A DNA stretch of 64,000 nucleotides. Origin: a virus. The translations under genes were made by a program, and so were the position numbers. The stretch lies in IMG/VR virus record IMGVR_UViG_3300029267_002354, positions 1-64,000 of that record; one strand, written 5' to 3'. Position 1 is the stretch's first letter, and the number at the start of each line of letters is the position of its first letter. Below are positions 56,045 to 62,648 of the stretch, one piece after another. The notes under the pieces were generated by a model. The model had not been told where the DNA came from. It did no database searches and saw only the letters and a list, made by a program, of their open reading frames with translations.

Positions 56045-56515
56045 ATGCGCGAGCTGATTGAAAGAATAGTGTTGAAGTCGTTTCCGGCGCATCTCAAGAA
56101 GAAGATGGCCGATGACAATCGCACCCTGAAGAACAACAAGGGTCGGATTATCAAGCGGTTGACATCTCCGTCGGTTGGTATGAGCAAAAAGGAGGCCGAG
56201 TCATACTTTGACTCCGTCCTGCATCCGAAGACACAGCTGTCCATCCAGCAGAGGGCGGATGCTTTCCGGTTCATCAAGGAGGGAGTCGAGTTTGACGGAG
56301 AAGTGCTGGATGAGATAAGGCAGAGGGCTCCGGCTACTCATGGCACCGTGGATGTTCGGATCGTTCCACTCCGTGGGAAGTGGAAGGTCTTTGTCAGGTT
56401 CGATGGAAACCTGGTGGAGAGTGACGAGGCGACGAGTTTCATGAAGGCTCTGAAGAAAGCTTCGCTTCATGCCGCCGATGCTGTAGACATGGGGTACACA
56501 GGCGACTTGCCGTGA
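56045..56515 (+). CDS. Tagged hypothetical protein (MRELIERI leader)
   Basis: The 156-residue product has leader MRELIERIVLKSFPAHL, then a basic helix (LKNNKGRIIKRLTSPSV), QLSIQQRADAFRFIKEG and a strand pair (TVDVRIVPLRGKWKVFVRF). The latter looks like a small RNA/DNA-binding fold. The function is unknown. Confidence 0.5.
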   Translation: MRELIERIVLKSFPAHLKKKMADDNRTLKNNKGRIIKRLTSPSVGMSKKEAESYFDSVLHPKTQLSIQQRADAFRFIKEGVEFDGEVLDEIRQRAPATHGTVDVRIVPLRGKWKVFVRFDGNLVESDEATSFMKALKKASLHAADAVDMGYTGDLP

Positions 56516-56521
56516 TTAGAG

Positions 56522-56535
56522 CGAACTCAAGTTCG
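56522..56535. repeat. Dispersed palindrome copy 11 (CGAACTCAAGTTCG)
   Basis: Lies between the stop at 56515 and the ATGGAGG ribosome-binding site of the gene at 56549. Flanking bases extend the arms to 7 bp. Confidence 0.9.
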
Positions 56536-56548
56536 CATGGAGGTTGTT

Positions 56549-56902
56549 ATGAGAGAGCTGATTGAGAGGATGGAGGCGAAGGGAGAGAACGCGAACCTGC
56601 TGGAGCTGCTGAAGAAGAAGGTTTCTGGCTCCAAGATTGTTCGTTCGACGGGGAGTAACCTTTCGAATGCGCCGAGCGGATCGAGTAGGTCCTTGGTTGT
56701 CCTCGGGGATGAGATTGCGGGATCTGGTGGCACTGTTCCGTTTAGGAGCGAGTTCACGATAGCAACTCACTTTATTCCGACTGGCAAGGCTGGAGATATG
56801 CTCTTTGATCCCAAGTCGTACAAGGAGCTGAAGAGATACCTGCCGAAGCATGAAACGCGGGGCAAGCTCCATGGTCAGAAGCTGAAAGTGTATTTTACCT
56901 AG
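56549..56902 (+). CDS. Tagged hypothetical protein (MRELIERM leader)
   Basis: ATG 56549 follows GGAGG at 56539 after the palindrome. The 117-residue product starts MRELIERMEAKGENANLLE, then has Ser/Gly-rich middle (GSSRSLVVLGDEIAGSGG) and a basic end. It is the last of the tagged run and the last gene before the tRNA promoter. The function is unknown. Confidence 0.5.
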   Translation: MRELIERMEAKGENANLLELLKKKVSGSKIVRSTGSNLSNAPSGSSRSLVVLGDEIAGSGGTVPFRSEFTIATHFIPTGKAGDMLFDPKSYKELKRYLPKHETRGKLHGQKLKVYFT

Positions 56903-56912
56903 GAATACAGGG

Positions 56913-56941
56913 TTGACACGCGCTCGTTTCTGAGCGATATT
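56913..56941 (+). promoter_or_regulatory. sigma70-type promoter upstream of the tRNA cluster
   Basis: TTGACA at 56913-56918 and GATATT at 56936-56941 are separated by 17 bases, close to consensus. It lies in a ~250-bp gene-poor gap after the last tagged gene and about 215 bp before the first tRNA. Confidence 0.7.
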
Positions 56942-56959
56942 CCCCAGAGAGACGGAACG

Positions 56960-57058
56960 ATGACTATGGCAATAACCAGAATGGCGACAGAGCGCAAACA
57001 AGGCGGGAATGACCGTCCTGTCGACGTGCGCCCGGACGCCACGACGGAAAGGCCATAG
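56960..57058 (+). CDS. Possible 32-residue peptide in the tRNA leader
   Basis: ATG 56960, soon after the promoter, opens MTMAITRMATERKQGG and ends at TAG 57058. The ribosome-binding site is weak (GAGAGACGGAA). It could be a leader peptide or chance. Bases 57059-57155 show no gene, only AT-rich sequence. Confidence 0.25.
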   Translation: MTMAITRMATERKQGGNDRPVDVRPDATTERP

Positions 57059-57155
57059 GAATTCGGGACGTCTTTTTCGATCTAAAAATCACAAAAACAA
57101 AAGGCGTCTCGGAAGACACGGAATTGTGTGTTCTTTGACAACTTACGTTCCAGAC

Positions 57156-57228
57156 GGCTCCATGGACTAATGGTTAGGTCAGCGGCCTTTCACGTCGCTA
57201 GTGGCGGGTTCGAGTCCCCCTGGAGTCA
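57156..57228 (+). tRNA. tRNA-Glu (TTC)
   Basis: Acceptor GGCTCCA/TGGAGTC pairs with one G-T; anticodon loop CTTTCAC gives TTC. Discriminator A. No encoded CCA. Confidence 0.92.
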
Positions 57229-57232
57229 ATTT

Positions 57233-57311
57233 GGCTCCTTAGCTCAGTTGGTTTTAGAGCGCTGGCCTGTTAAGCCAGAGTGCGTGAGTTCAAGTCTCAC
57301 AGGGGCCTCCA
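57233..57311 (+). tRNA. tRNA-Asn (GTT)
   Basis: Acceptor GGCTCCT/AGGGGCC; anticodon stem CTGGC/GCCAG with loop CTGTTAA gives GTT. Encoded CCA at 57309-57311 after discriminator T. Confidence 0.9.
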
Positions 57312-57312
57312 T

Positions 57313-57385
57313 GCTGGATTAGCTCAGCAGGCAGAGCACCTCCTTCGTAACGAGGATGTCGCCGGTTCGATTCCGGCATCCAGCC
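57313..57385 (+). tRNA. tRNA-Thr (CGT)
   Basis: Acceptor GCTGGAT/ATCCAGC perfect; anticodon loop TTCGTAA gives CGT, with one C-C mismatch at the base of the anticodon stem. Confidence 0.88.
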
Positions 57386-57400
57386 ATATGAAAAAGGCAA

Positions 57401-57483
57401 GCTGGAGTCGCCTAGTGGTTGATGGCACTGGATTTGTAATCCAGAGGCGAAAGCCCGCGTCGGTTCGAATCCGGCCTCCAGCT
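57401..57483 (+). tRNA. tRNA with Thr (TGT) anticodon and class-II body
   Basis: Acceptor GCTGGAG/CTCCAGC and anticodon stem CTGGA/TCCAG are perfect; loop TTTGTAA gives TGT. The variable region is 14 bases with a GGC-GAAA-GCC hairpin and the D stem is 3 bp, the layout of Leu, Ser and Tyr tRNAs rather than Thr. Discriminator T. The identity of the charged amino acid is therefore uncertain. Confidence 0.82.
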
Positions 57484-57488
57484 CTGAC

Positions 57489-57574
57489 GGACCGATACTC
57501 AAGTGGTCAACGAGATCTGACTTTTAATCAGATGCCTTTGTGCTTCGAGGGTTCGAATCCCTCTCGGTCCTCCA
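57489..57574 (+). tRNA. tRNA with Lys (TTT) anticodon and class-II body
   Basis: Acceptor GGACCGA/TCGGTCC and anticodon stem TCTGA/TCAGA are perfect; loop CTTTTAA gives TTT. A 14-base variable region and 3-bp D stem match the architecture of the preceding tRNA. Encoded CCA at 57572-57574. The class-II body is unusual for Lys. Confidence 0.82.
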
Positions 57575-57577
57575 AAT

Positions 57578-57649
57578 GCCTCTGCGATGTGACTGGTCGC
57601 ATGCGAGATTTCCAATCTCGACGAGTCGGTTCGAGTCCGGCCAGGGGCT
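57578..57649 (+). tRNA. tRNA-Gly (TCC)
   Basis: Acceptor GCCTCTG/CAGGGGC; anticodon stem CGAGA/TCTCG; loop TTTCCAA gives TCC. Discriminator T, as usual for Gly. Confidence 0.92.
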
Positions 57650-57650
57650 C

Positions 57651-57723
57651 AGAAGCGTAGATCAATTGGTAGATCACAAGCTTTTGGTGCTTGGTGTTGT
57701 GGGTTCAAGTCCCACCGCTTCTT
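57651..57723 (+). tRNA. tRNA-Gln (TTG)
   Basis: Acceptor AGAAGCG/CGCTTCT; anticodon stem CAAGC/GCTTG; loop TTTTGGT gives TTG. Confidence 0.9.
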
Positions 57724-57729
57724 TTGAAT

Positions 57730-57802
57730 GGGGCTGTAGCTCAATTGGGAGAGCGCTTCGCTTGCACCGAAGATGTCGCAGGTTCGATTCCTGTCAGCTC
57801 CA
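57730..57802 (+). tRNA. tRNA-Ala (TGC)
   Basis: Acceptor GGGGCTG/CAGCTCC with the third base pair G-T; loop CTTGCAC gives TGC. Discriminator A. Confidence 0.92.
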
Positions 57803-57804
57803 CC

Positions 57805-57822
57805 GACGAACTTTAGTTCGTC
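57805..57822. repeat. Dispersed palindrome variant between tRNAs
   Basis: GACGAACTTTAGTTCGTC has 8-bp arms and centre TT, between the Ala and Arg tRNA genes. It is the longest-armed copy and is intergenic with no ribosome-binding site nearby. Confidence 0.9.
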
Positions 57823-57824
57823 AT

Positions 57825-57898
57825 TGATCCGTAGCTCAGTGGATAAGAGCACCTCTCTCCGGAAGAGGGTGTCGTAGGTTCGATTCCTACCGGGTCAG
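57825..57898 (+). tRNA. tRNA-Arg (CCG)
   Basis: Acceptor TGATCCG/CGGGTCA; anticodon stem CCTCT/AGAGG; loop CTCCGGA gives CCG. Starts with T1-A72. Confidence 0.88.
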
Positions 57899-57903
57899 AA
57901 AAC

Positions 57904-57979
57904 GCCCCTGTAGGCTAGTGGATAAAACCGCAGCGCTACGGACGCTGAATCGCTGGTTCGAGTCCAGCCGGGGGTGCCA
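57904..57979 (+). tRNA. tRNA-Arg (ACG)
   Basis: Acceptor GCCCCTG/CGGGGGT; anticodon stem CAGCG/CGCTG; loop CTACGGA gives ACG, which reads CGT after deamination to inosine. Encoded CCA at 57977-57979. Confidence 0.9.
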
Positions 57980-57980
57980 G

Positions 57981-58051
57981 CGGGCCATAGCTCGAAGGTC
58001 GAGCGCCGTTCTCATAAATCGGTGGTGAAGGTTCGATTCCTTCTGGCCTGA
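57981..58051 (+). tRNA. tRNA with CAT anticodon (Met or Ile2)
   Basis: Acceptor CGGGCCA/TGGCCTG; loop CTCATAA gives CAT; one T-T mismatch in the anticodon stem. Initiator, elongator Met and lysidine-modified Ile cannot be told apart by eye. Confidence 0.85.
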
Positions 58052-58056
58052 AACAT

Positions 58057-58129
58057 CGGGGCATAGCTCAGCTGGGAGAGCGGGGGCCTTACAAGCCTCA
58101 GGTCGCAGGTTCGATCCCTGCTGCCCTGA
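58057..58129 (+). tRNA. tRNA-Val (TAC)
   Basis: Acceptor CGGGGCA/TGCCCTG; loop CTTACAA gives TAC; T arm GCAGG/CCTGC perfect. Confidence 0.9.
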
Positions 58130-58136
58130 CTGTTTT

Positions 58137-58160
58137 CCTGGATTCGTCCAGGTGGGTTTT
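58137..58160 (+). terminator. Hairpin after the first tRNA group
   Basis: CCTGGA-TTCG-TCCAGG is a perfect 6-bp stem with a stable TTCG tetraloop, followed by TGGGTTTT. This fits a modest intrinsic terminator or an RNA processing signal for the tRNA transcript. Confidence 0.65.
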
Positions 58161-58165
58161 CTGGC

Positions 58166-58194
58166 TTGACACGATTTGTGGCTATGGTAGCTCT
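58166..58194 (+). promoter_or_regulatory. Possible promoter of the gene within the tRNA cluster
   Basis: TTGACACG at 58166-58173 repeats the -35 context of the 56913 promoter. The -10 region is unclear (TATGGT is only 11 bases away), so the call is weak. It would serve the gene at 58249 and perhaps the second tRNA group. Confidence 0.35.
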
Positions 58195-58248
58195 TGATGC
58201 AGAGAGACAGGCATCGAGGCACGTGTTGAGAGAGAAAAGGAGATAGTT

Positions 58249-58587
58249 ATGATTTTGAAAATAAAACAGCAGAGTCAGGAAGATGGTGTGTCGGATCGCT
58301 GGTGGGTCCTCGGTGAGATTGCCAAGGTCAGCTATGCGATGGAGCCGATGGAGGGTTTCTACGTCGGCAACGAGAAGGATCCAAAGACAGACAAACTGCA
58401 TGCAGACATTGTTCTGGTTAATCCCATGGCGTCAGTCAAGGATGACGAACTTCAAACGGTTCCTGTTAATCGGATCGTTGCCAGGGATATTCGTGACAAG
58501 GAAACGGTGATTCTCTTCAATACGGTTGCATATTTGTGCAACGATCGTGGAGAGACCATAGAGAAGATCGTCGGAAATCACTGGTAG
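58249..58587 (+). CDS. Hypothetical protein between the tRNA groups
   Basis: AAAAGGAGA precedes the ATG. The 112-residue product is strand-rich (DRWWVLGEIAKVSYAMEPM, ETVILFNTVAYLCND) with an acidic, helical middle. No family is recognised. It interrupts the tRNA array and has its own possible promoter. A T-rich stretch (TCTCTTTTTTT) follows, without a clear stem. Confidence 0.6.
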   Translation: MILKIKQQSQEDGVSDRWWVLGEIAKVSYAMEPMEGFYVGNEKDPKTDKLHADIVLVNPMASVKDDELQTVPVNRIVARDIRDKETVILFNTVAYLCNDRGETIEKIVGNHW

Positions 58588-58635
58588 GTAGCAGCCTTCT
58601 GTCTGTCTCTCTTTTTTTGTAATCGGTAAGTGTTT

Positions 58636-58709
58636 CCGGGATTAGTTCAGCCTGGAGGAACGCTCGCTTTGGGAGCGAGAGGTCGCAGGTTCAAATCCTG
58701 CATCCCGGA
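58636..58709 (+). tRNA. tRNA-Pro (TGG)
   Basis: Acceptor CCGGGAT/ATCCCGG; anticodon stem CTCGC/GCGAG; loop TTTGGGA gives TGG. C1-G72 and A73 are typical of Pro. Confidence 0.92.
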
Positions 58710-58720
58710 CTGTTTGAGAT

Positions 58721-58794
58721 GGTGCATTCGCGTAGTGGTCTATCGCACCGGCCTGTCACGTCGGAATTCACGGGTTCGAATCCCGTATGCACCG
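58721..58794 (+). tRNA. tRNA-Asp (GTC)
   Basis: Acceptor GGTGCAT/ATGCACC perfect; anticodon loop CTGTCAC gives GTC; discriminator G, as expected for Asp. Confidence 0.92.
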
Positions 58795-58795
58795 C

Positions 58796-58868
58796 CGAGG
58801 AGTAGAGCATTGGATGACTCGCTTGCTTCGGGAGCAAGACCAAGCTGGTTCGATTCCAGTCTCCTCGA
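58796..58868 (+). tRNA. tRNA-Pro (CGG)
   Basis: Acceptor CGAGGAG/CTCCTCG; anticodon stem CTTGC/GCAAG; loop TTCGGGA gives CGG. Confidence 0.9.
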
Positions 58869-58871
58869 AAC

Positions 58872-58944
58872 GGATCCGTAGGCTAGTGGATGAAACCGGT
58901 CGGCTTCTACCCGACTCTCCCCCGTTCGAATCGGGGCGGATCCT
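58872..58944 (+). tRNA. tRNA-Arg (TCT)
   Basis: Acceptor GGATCCG/CGGATCC perfect; anticodon stem GTCGG/CCGAC; loop CTTCTAC gives TCT. Confidence 0.92.
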
Positions 58945-58948
58945 CTCT

Positions 58949-59022
58949 CCCAGGATGGCCAAGTCTGGTAAGGCACGCCTCTCATACGGGCGGTATCGCA
59001 GGTTCAAATCCTGCTCCTGGGA
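58949..59022 (+). tRNA. tRNA with CAT anticodon (Met or Ile2)
   Basis: Acceptor CCCAGGA/TCCTGGG perfect; anticodon stem CGCCT/GGGCG with one T-G; loop CTCATAC gives CAT. This is the second CAT tRNA of the cluster, so one of the two may be Ile2 or elongator Met. Confidence 0.88.
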
Positions 59023-59027
59023 CTGAT

Positions 59028-59101
59028 TGCCTCGTAGCTCAGGGGACAAGAGCAGAGGATTCCTAATCCTCGTGTCGGCGGTTCGATTCCGTCCGGGGCA
59101 G
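59028..59101 (+). tRNA. tRNA-Arg (CCT)
   Basis: Acceptor TGCCTCG/CGGGGCA; anticodon stem GAGGA/TCCTC; loop TTCCTAA gives CCT. It is the last tRNA and lies 10 bp from the end of the convergent gene. Confidence 0.9.
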
Positions 59102-59111
59102 CAAGCGGGGA

Positions 59112-59840
59112 TTATTCTTCTTTGGCGTACACGCCGGGGGAGTGGGTGACGGACTCTGTCACAGGCTCGGTCTCTGGGATCCCCTTTAGTTCGGACAGGA
59201 CGCCTTTGGTGGCTTCCTTGAGTTCCTTCAGAAGGTCGAGGTATTCGTGGTTTGGCATGCTGTAGTGGTGCTTTATTCGTTCTAGGAATTCGATTTTCTG
59301 GGAGAGGCCAGAGTTCCTCATGACGCATCCTACGCCAGTTTGGTGGTGCCAGAATTTGCATCCGGCTGCAAAGCGCCATGTGGAGCTTCTTTCGTCCCGA
59401 GAGAAATATCGTGTCTCGTTGTCGAAGATGCAGTCACCGAGGAGGTAGAACGCAATCTCGACATGCTTGATGGCTGGCCCAAGGCAGAACTCGCGGACAT
59501 TGGTGTCGAAGCTCCTGTCGATGTTCCATTCCTTGACTGCTTCTGCCGCGTTTCTTCGGATTTCTTCGAGGTACCACTGGTTGAGCTGGAAGATCTTGTC
59601 TGTGACGAAGGAGTCCCATTCCTTGTCGAACGTCTCGACGAACTCTTCGTTCCTGTGCGGGCTTGGGGTGGTGGCTTTCAGCCATTTTTCGTGACCTTCG
59701 CGCATCGCCTTGTCGTGGTGAGACCAGTCCAGCTTGTAGAGCACGGCTGATGACCCTTTCCCTTCAACAGGGTACAGGTCGTCCGCTCGGCCAAGCCTGA
59801 CGATCTTTGGAAAACTCAATGGGGATTTCAGTGAAAGCAT
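59112..59840 (-). CDS. Hypothetical protein, last gene of the minus-strand operon
   Basis: GGAGGTAACGTC precedes ATG 59840 on the minus strand, so I prefer it to a longer frame from 59909. The 242-residue product contains many aromatic and charged residues (DKEWDSFVTDKIFQLNQWYLEE) and a C-terminal Pro/Glu/Thr tail. No family is recognised. It converges with the tRNA genes. Confidence 0.55.
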   Translation of the reverse strand: MLSLKSPLSFPKIVRLGRADDLYPVEGKGSSAVLYKLDWSHHDKAMREGHEKWLKATTPSPHRNEEFVETFDKEWDSFVTDKIFQLNQWYLEEIRRNAAEAVKEWNIDRSFDTNVREFCLGPAIKHVEIAFYLLGDCIFDNETRYFSRDERSSTWRFAAGCKFWHHQTGVGCVMRNSGLSQKIEFLERIKHHYSMPNHEYLDLLKELKEATKGVLSELKGIPETEPVTESVTHSPGVYAKEE

Positions 59841-59922
59841 GACGTTACCTCCGTCGTTGTAATGATGCCACGACCCTCGTGGCGTTCCCGAACGATCTAT
59901 TTCTGTCACATCGGAGTTGTCG

Positions 59923-59928
59923 TGTCAA
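59923..59928 (-). promoter_or_regulatory. Possible -35 element upstream of the 59112-59840 gene
   Basis: TTGACACGA on the minus strand repeats the sequence seen before the 58249 gene. A -10 box is not evident (CAGAAA at 17 bases). The 59841-60026 gap otherwise shows no gene. Confidence 0.3.
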
Positions 59929-60026
59929 TGCCAGAGGCAGCAGGAGGCGATTCCTTGGCCTCTTATTTGTATTTGGAGCGTGGGTTGTGATTTCCGAGAA
60001 AACGGCGAGGTTTGGCGTGTGCTTGC

Positions 60027-60311
60027 TCAGTCGGCTGGATCTTTACCGTCTTTGATGATCTGGATCGCGCGATGGATCGGGAGGTTGAACTTTTCCTCGA
60101 TGATGACCATGTCGGCTTTTTCCCATCGGTGGCCAAATCGCACGTCCCGGCAAATGTCTCCTTCGACGACGGTGACGTGCCCGCATACGCGCAGGTAGCT
60201 TCTTCCGGTTGCGAACCCTCGCTCGACGCTTGTGTTATTGCAGGTCTTTTCACCGGGGAGCATGGATTCTAGTATTTCTTTGACTTTTTCGAGTTTCTCT
60301 TCTGGGCTCAT
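60027..60311 (-). CDS. Hypothetical small protein
   Basis: AAAGGAAA precedes the ATG at 60311. The 94-residue product has an N-terminal helix (EEKLEKVKEILESMLPG), two Cys (CNNTS, RVCGHV) and a C-terminal acidic end. No family is recognised. Confidence 0.55.
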   Translation of the reverse strand: MSPEEKLEKVKEILESMLPGEKTCNNTSVERGFATGRSYLRVCGHVTVVEGDICRDVRFGHRWEKADMVIIEEKFNLPIHRAIQIIKDGKDPAD

Positions 60312-60325
60312 TTGTGATTTCCTTT

Positions 60326-60460
60326 CTAGTCTGCGTTCCAGCCTTCGGATACTCCGAACGCGAAGACTTCTGCTGTGTACCCGAGGATGTACCCGAGGAT
60401 GAACAGCGGGGAGAATGCGACTCTGACGATGGTTCTCAGGATTTTTCGGGTGGTTTTCAT
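60326..60460 (-). CDS. 44-residue membrane peptide
   Basis: GGAGGACAG precedes ATG 60460. The 44-residue product has a basic N terminus (MKTTRKILRTIVRV) and one hydrophobic segment (AFSPLFILGYILGY), so a single-span membrane protein is likely. The DNA contains a short direct repeat coding GYILGY. A dispersed palindrome lies just upstream. Confidence 0.6.
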   Translation of the reverse strand: MKTTRKILRTIVRVAFSPLFILGYILGYTAEVFAFGVSEGWNAD

Positions 60461-60476
60461 TCTGTCCTCCTTCCGG

Positions 60477-60490
60477 CGAACTTGGGTTCG
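60477..60490. repeat. Dispersed palindrome variant (CGAACTTGGGTTCG)
   Basis: Arms are conserved with centre TTGG. On the minus strand it falls between a stop at 60492 and the GGAGG ribosome-binding site at 60460, as in the plus-strand genes. Confidence 0.88.
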
Positions 60491-60491
60491 C

Positions 60492-61286
60492 TCAGATGAA
60501 TACGCAGTTGCCCTCTTCGTGACGGATGAAATCCTCTCCGAACATCTCCATCCACTGTTCCTTGGTCGTTTTGTAGTCTGCGAACGTGGTCGCGTTCTCG
60601 GCGCACCATTCGGCCAGTGCTTCTGCGGACTCGAAGACGGGGCTCTGGGGCGAGCCTTCAGAAGTCGTTTCCCAGAGTTGGAAGCCCTCGCCTTCGGGTG
60701 GATCTTTGCGATCCCAGGCGTCGTTCTTCTCCTTGTGCTCCTTGCTGTCGAAGATCTCTCCTTTGCCCTTGCATTCTTGGCATTCGACTTCGATGCCCCT
60801 CTCCTTGCACTTCTTCTTGATGAGGACGTGTGCGCACAAAGGATTCAGCCCGAATCCTGTCCTGTCGTACTCGGCGAGTTCATCCGGCGTAGGGATGTAG
60901 CCGTTGTTGAACTTGAGCCATGAGTTTCCGCCCTCTTCCTTCTGCTTGCGGACGATCTCGCGTTGCTCTTCGTTGATCGGCACCCGGGTGAAGTCCCAGA
61001 GGAGATCGGACTTAGCCAGAATCTCGGCCTCCTCCTGGGTGAGGTTCTGGCTCCATGCGTTCGCATTGTATCGACGGGTTTTCTCCTCGTCGACCCAGAC
61101 CCATTTTTCGTCGTGGTATCCGTACCATTGCAGGAGCAGCAGTTTGGCCAGTGGACTGTAGCCGAGTCCTATGCCGTCGCCGCATTCCGGGCACTTCCTC
61201 GGTCGGTGCGGATTGATGTACCCTTTCCAGGTTTTATTGAGCGGCCAATCGAAATCCATGGGCACTCTTCTCAGCTCTCTTCCCAT
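60492..61286 (-). CDS. Widespread phage protein (GRELRRVPMDFDWP family)
   Basis: The 264-residue product opens MGRELRRVPMDFDWPLNKTW, a signature I know from many tailed phages. It has CPECGDG and CQECKGKGE zinc-ribbon segments, GYIPTPDELAEYDRTGFG and a C-terminal WEMFGEDF region. The family is uncharacterised. Its length is usual. Confidence 0.78.
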   Translation of the reverse strand: MGRELRRVPMDFDWPLNKTWKGYINPHRPRKCPECGDGIGLGYSPLAKLLLLQWYGYHDEKWVWVDEEKTRRYNANAWSQNLTQEEAEILAKSDLLWDFTRVPINEEQREIVRKQKEEGGNSWLKFNNGYIPTPDELAEYDRTGFGLNPLCAHVLIKKKCKERGIEVECQECKGKGEIFDSKEHKEKNDAWDRKDPPEGEGFQLWETTSEGSPQSPVFESAEALAEWCAENATTFADYKTTKEQWMEMFGEDFIRHEEGNCVFI

Positions 61287-61295
61287 TTTTTTCTC

Positions 61296-61829
61296 CTATG
61301 AAACGAGCTGGAACAGCTCGTCGGTTGTGAGTTCTTCGTCCTGGAGTTTCATCGTTGTGGCCGAGATCAGGTCTTCGAGTTTGATCTTCGACCATTTCTT
61401 TGCTTCCTCGGGAGTGAGCCCGAGCAGCAGCGCCATAGCAATCTTGACCTTCGAGTTGCCGACCATCTTGGGTCCGGTAACGCTCAGTATCATCGGATTG
61501 CCTGGGGCGTACTCCGCGACCTGGTCGATGACTTCGTTGTCGATCTTGCTGACCTGCCCCCATGCCCAGATGGCCCTCAGGATCGGTTGCATCTCTTCCT
61601 TGGGTCCTTCGAGCCAGGTTGTGTCATGGCAGGACAGCACGTCCGTCTCGATCTTGACCGAGATGGATCCGTTCATTCTTTCGGTGACGTCCGTGATCTT
61701 GCCACCGTATCCGAGTTCGAACTCAAAGAGGGTGATCATGGCCTGGTCCAGTGTGATCTCGGACTTCGGCGGGACGTTCTTGAAGGTGTTCTCGAACGGC
61801 TTTTTTCGCTCTCCGTATCTCGTCAGCAT
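61296..61829 (-). CDS. Hypothetical protein
   Basis: AGGAGGGA precedes ATG 61829. The 177-residue product has strand-rich N-terminal half (ITLDQAMITLFEFELGYGG, GSISVKIETDV) and helical C-terminal half (IAMALLLGLTPEEAKKWSK). It overlaps the preceding gene by 7 bp. No family is recognised. Confidence 0.55.
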   Translation of the reverse strand: MLTRYGERKKPFENTFKNVPPKSEITLDQAMITLFEFELGYGGKITDVTERMNGSISVKIETDVLSCHDTTWLEGPKEEMQPILRAIWAWGQVSKIDNEVIDQVAEYAPGNPMILSVTGPKMVGNSKVKIAMALLLGLTPEEAKKWSKIKLEDLISATTMKLQDEELTTDELFQLVS

Positions 61830-62212
61830 TTTTCTTCCCTCCTGATTTTTTCGATATACTCGTCGCATACTTTTTTCGCTTGCCTGAGGGAGCATCCGGT
61901 CCGCTTTCTGTATCTTGCGATTGCGTAAATTCTGTGTTTGGACGCAAGCCTTGATCTGAACCCGGCATGTGGAATGCCGTCCAGGGCCTGCATCTCTCTT
62001 CTTTCGAGCAGGGCGGGGTTTTTGGGGTCGAACGGCGTCTCCGGATCGATAAATGCCCGGTGGTTCTGGACGCCTTGGCGGACGAACTCAAGTTCGTGGA
62101 GTGCTCCACGGCATTGCTCGTCTTCCATGGACTGCAGCACTTTGTGATAGTGGGCGATCCTCGTGTCGAGGAAGGCGAGTAGTTTCTCGGTATTGATCGT
62201 GTCATCCTTCAT
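61823..62212 (-). CDS. Hypothetical helical protein
   Basis: The 129-residue product is helical, with a possible C-terminal DNA-binding helix (RYRKRTGCSLRQAKKVCDEY). A dispersed palindrome is inside it (62083-62096, coding HELEFV). It overlaps its neighbours on both sides. No family is recognised. Confidence 0.55.
   Translation of the reverse strand: MKDDTINTEKLLAFLDTRIAHYHKVLQSMEDEQCRGALHELEFVRQGVQNHRAFIDPETPFDPKNPALLERREMQALDGIPHAGFRSRLASKHRIYAIARYRKRTGCSLRQAKKVCDEYIEKIRREEKC
62083..62096. repeat. Dispersed palindrome copy 14 (CGAACTCAAGTTCG)
   Basis: Inside the minus-strand gene at 61823-62212. Confidence 0.88.
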
Positions 62213-62333
62213 TGTCTTCTCCGTCCTCGGTTTCGATCATTCCGGATGCGCTCGTGTACTCGCCGCACTCCGGGCAGTAGATGTAGTCTGTCAGGAACAT
62301 GCAACCGCAATTCTGACACTCGTACTTGATCAT
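62202..62333 (-). CDS. 43-residue zinc-ribbon protein
   Basis: AGGAGA precedes ATG 62333. The product MIKYECQNCGCMF...YCPECGEY has two C-x2-C pairs (a complete four-Cys zinc ribbon), then an acidic tail. It is too short for usual length limits but has good ribosome-binding site and coupling to the next gene. It is probably a small nucleic-acid or protein-binding ribbon. Confidence 0.65.
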   Translation of the reverse strand: MIKYECQNCGCMFLTDYIYCPECGEYTSASGMIETEDGEDNEG

Positions 62334-62342
62334 CGTCTTCTC

Positions 62343-62603
62343 CTATCGACCGACGCCGGTACCGGAGACTCCGTTCGGCAGGAAGCGCTCGGCCAGGGCA
62401 TGCAGCTCTTCCAGGGAGAGCGTGATGGCGTGCTCCTCGACGAGTCCCTTCTTGGTAATGGAGACGCCGTGGTCGGATTCGATCGCGAATCCGTGGTCGA
62501 CGACGATGCCTCTCTCCTCTGGGATCTCTTTTCCGGTTTCGTCGACGACCTTGTCGCCGAGTTTCCAATTCAGCATGTCTGATCCTGCGTAGTGCTTTGC
62601 CAT
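62343..62603 (-). CDS. Hypothetical small protein, first gene of the minus-strand operon
   Basis: GGAGGAAGG precedes ATG 62603. The 86-residue product has strand segments (MLNWKLGDKVVDETGK, GIVVDHGFAIESDHGV) and a C-terminal Leu-rich helix. No family is recognised. It lies just downstream of a near-consensus promoter. Confidence 0.6.
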   Translation of the reverse strand: MAKHYAGSDMLNWKLGDKVVDETGKEIPEERGIVVDHGFAIESDHGVSITKKGLVEEHAITLSLEELHALAERFLPNGVSGTGVGR

Positions 62604-62648
62604 TTTCTTGTTTCCTTCCTCCGGGCATCTTGCTCGGCATCTGTGAAG

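Noticed and set aside
57981-58051. Assignment of the first CAT tRNA as initiator fMet
   Set aside because: The acceptor starts with a paired C1-G72, whereas initiators have a C1-A72 mismatch; Met or Ile2 cannot be separated by eye.
57128-58401. Several protein-coding open frames over the tRNA genes on both strands
   Set aside because: They run through complete tRNA cloverleaves and lack ribosome-binding sites.
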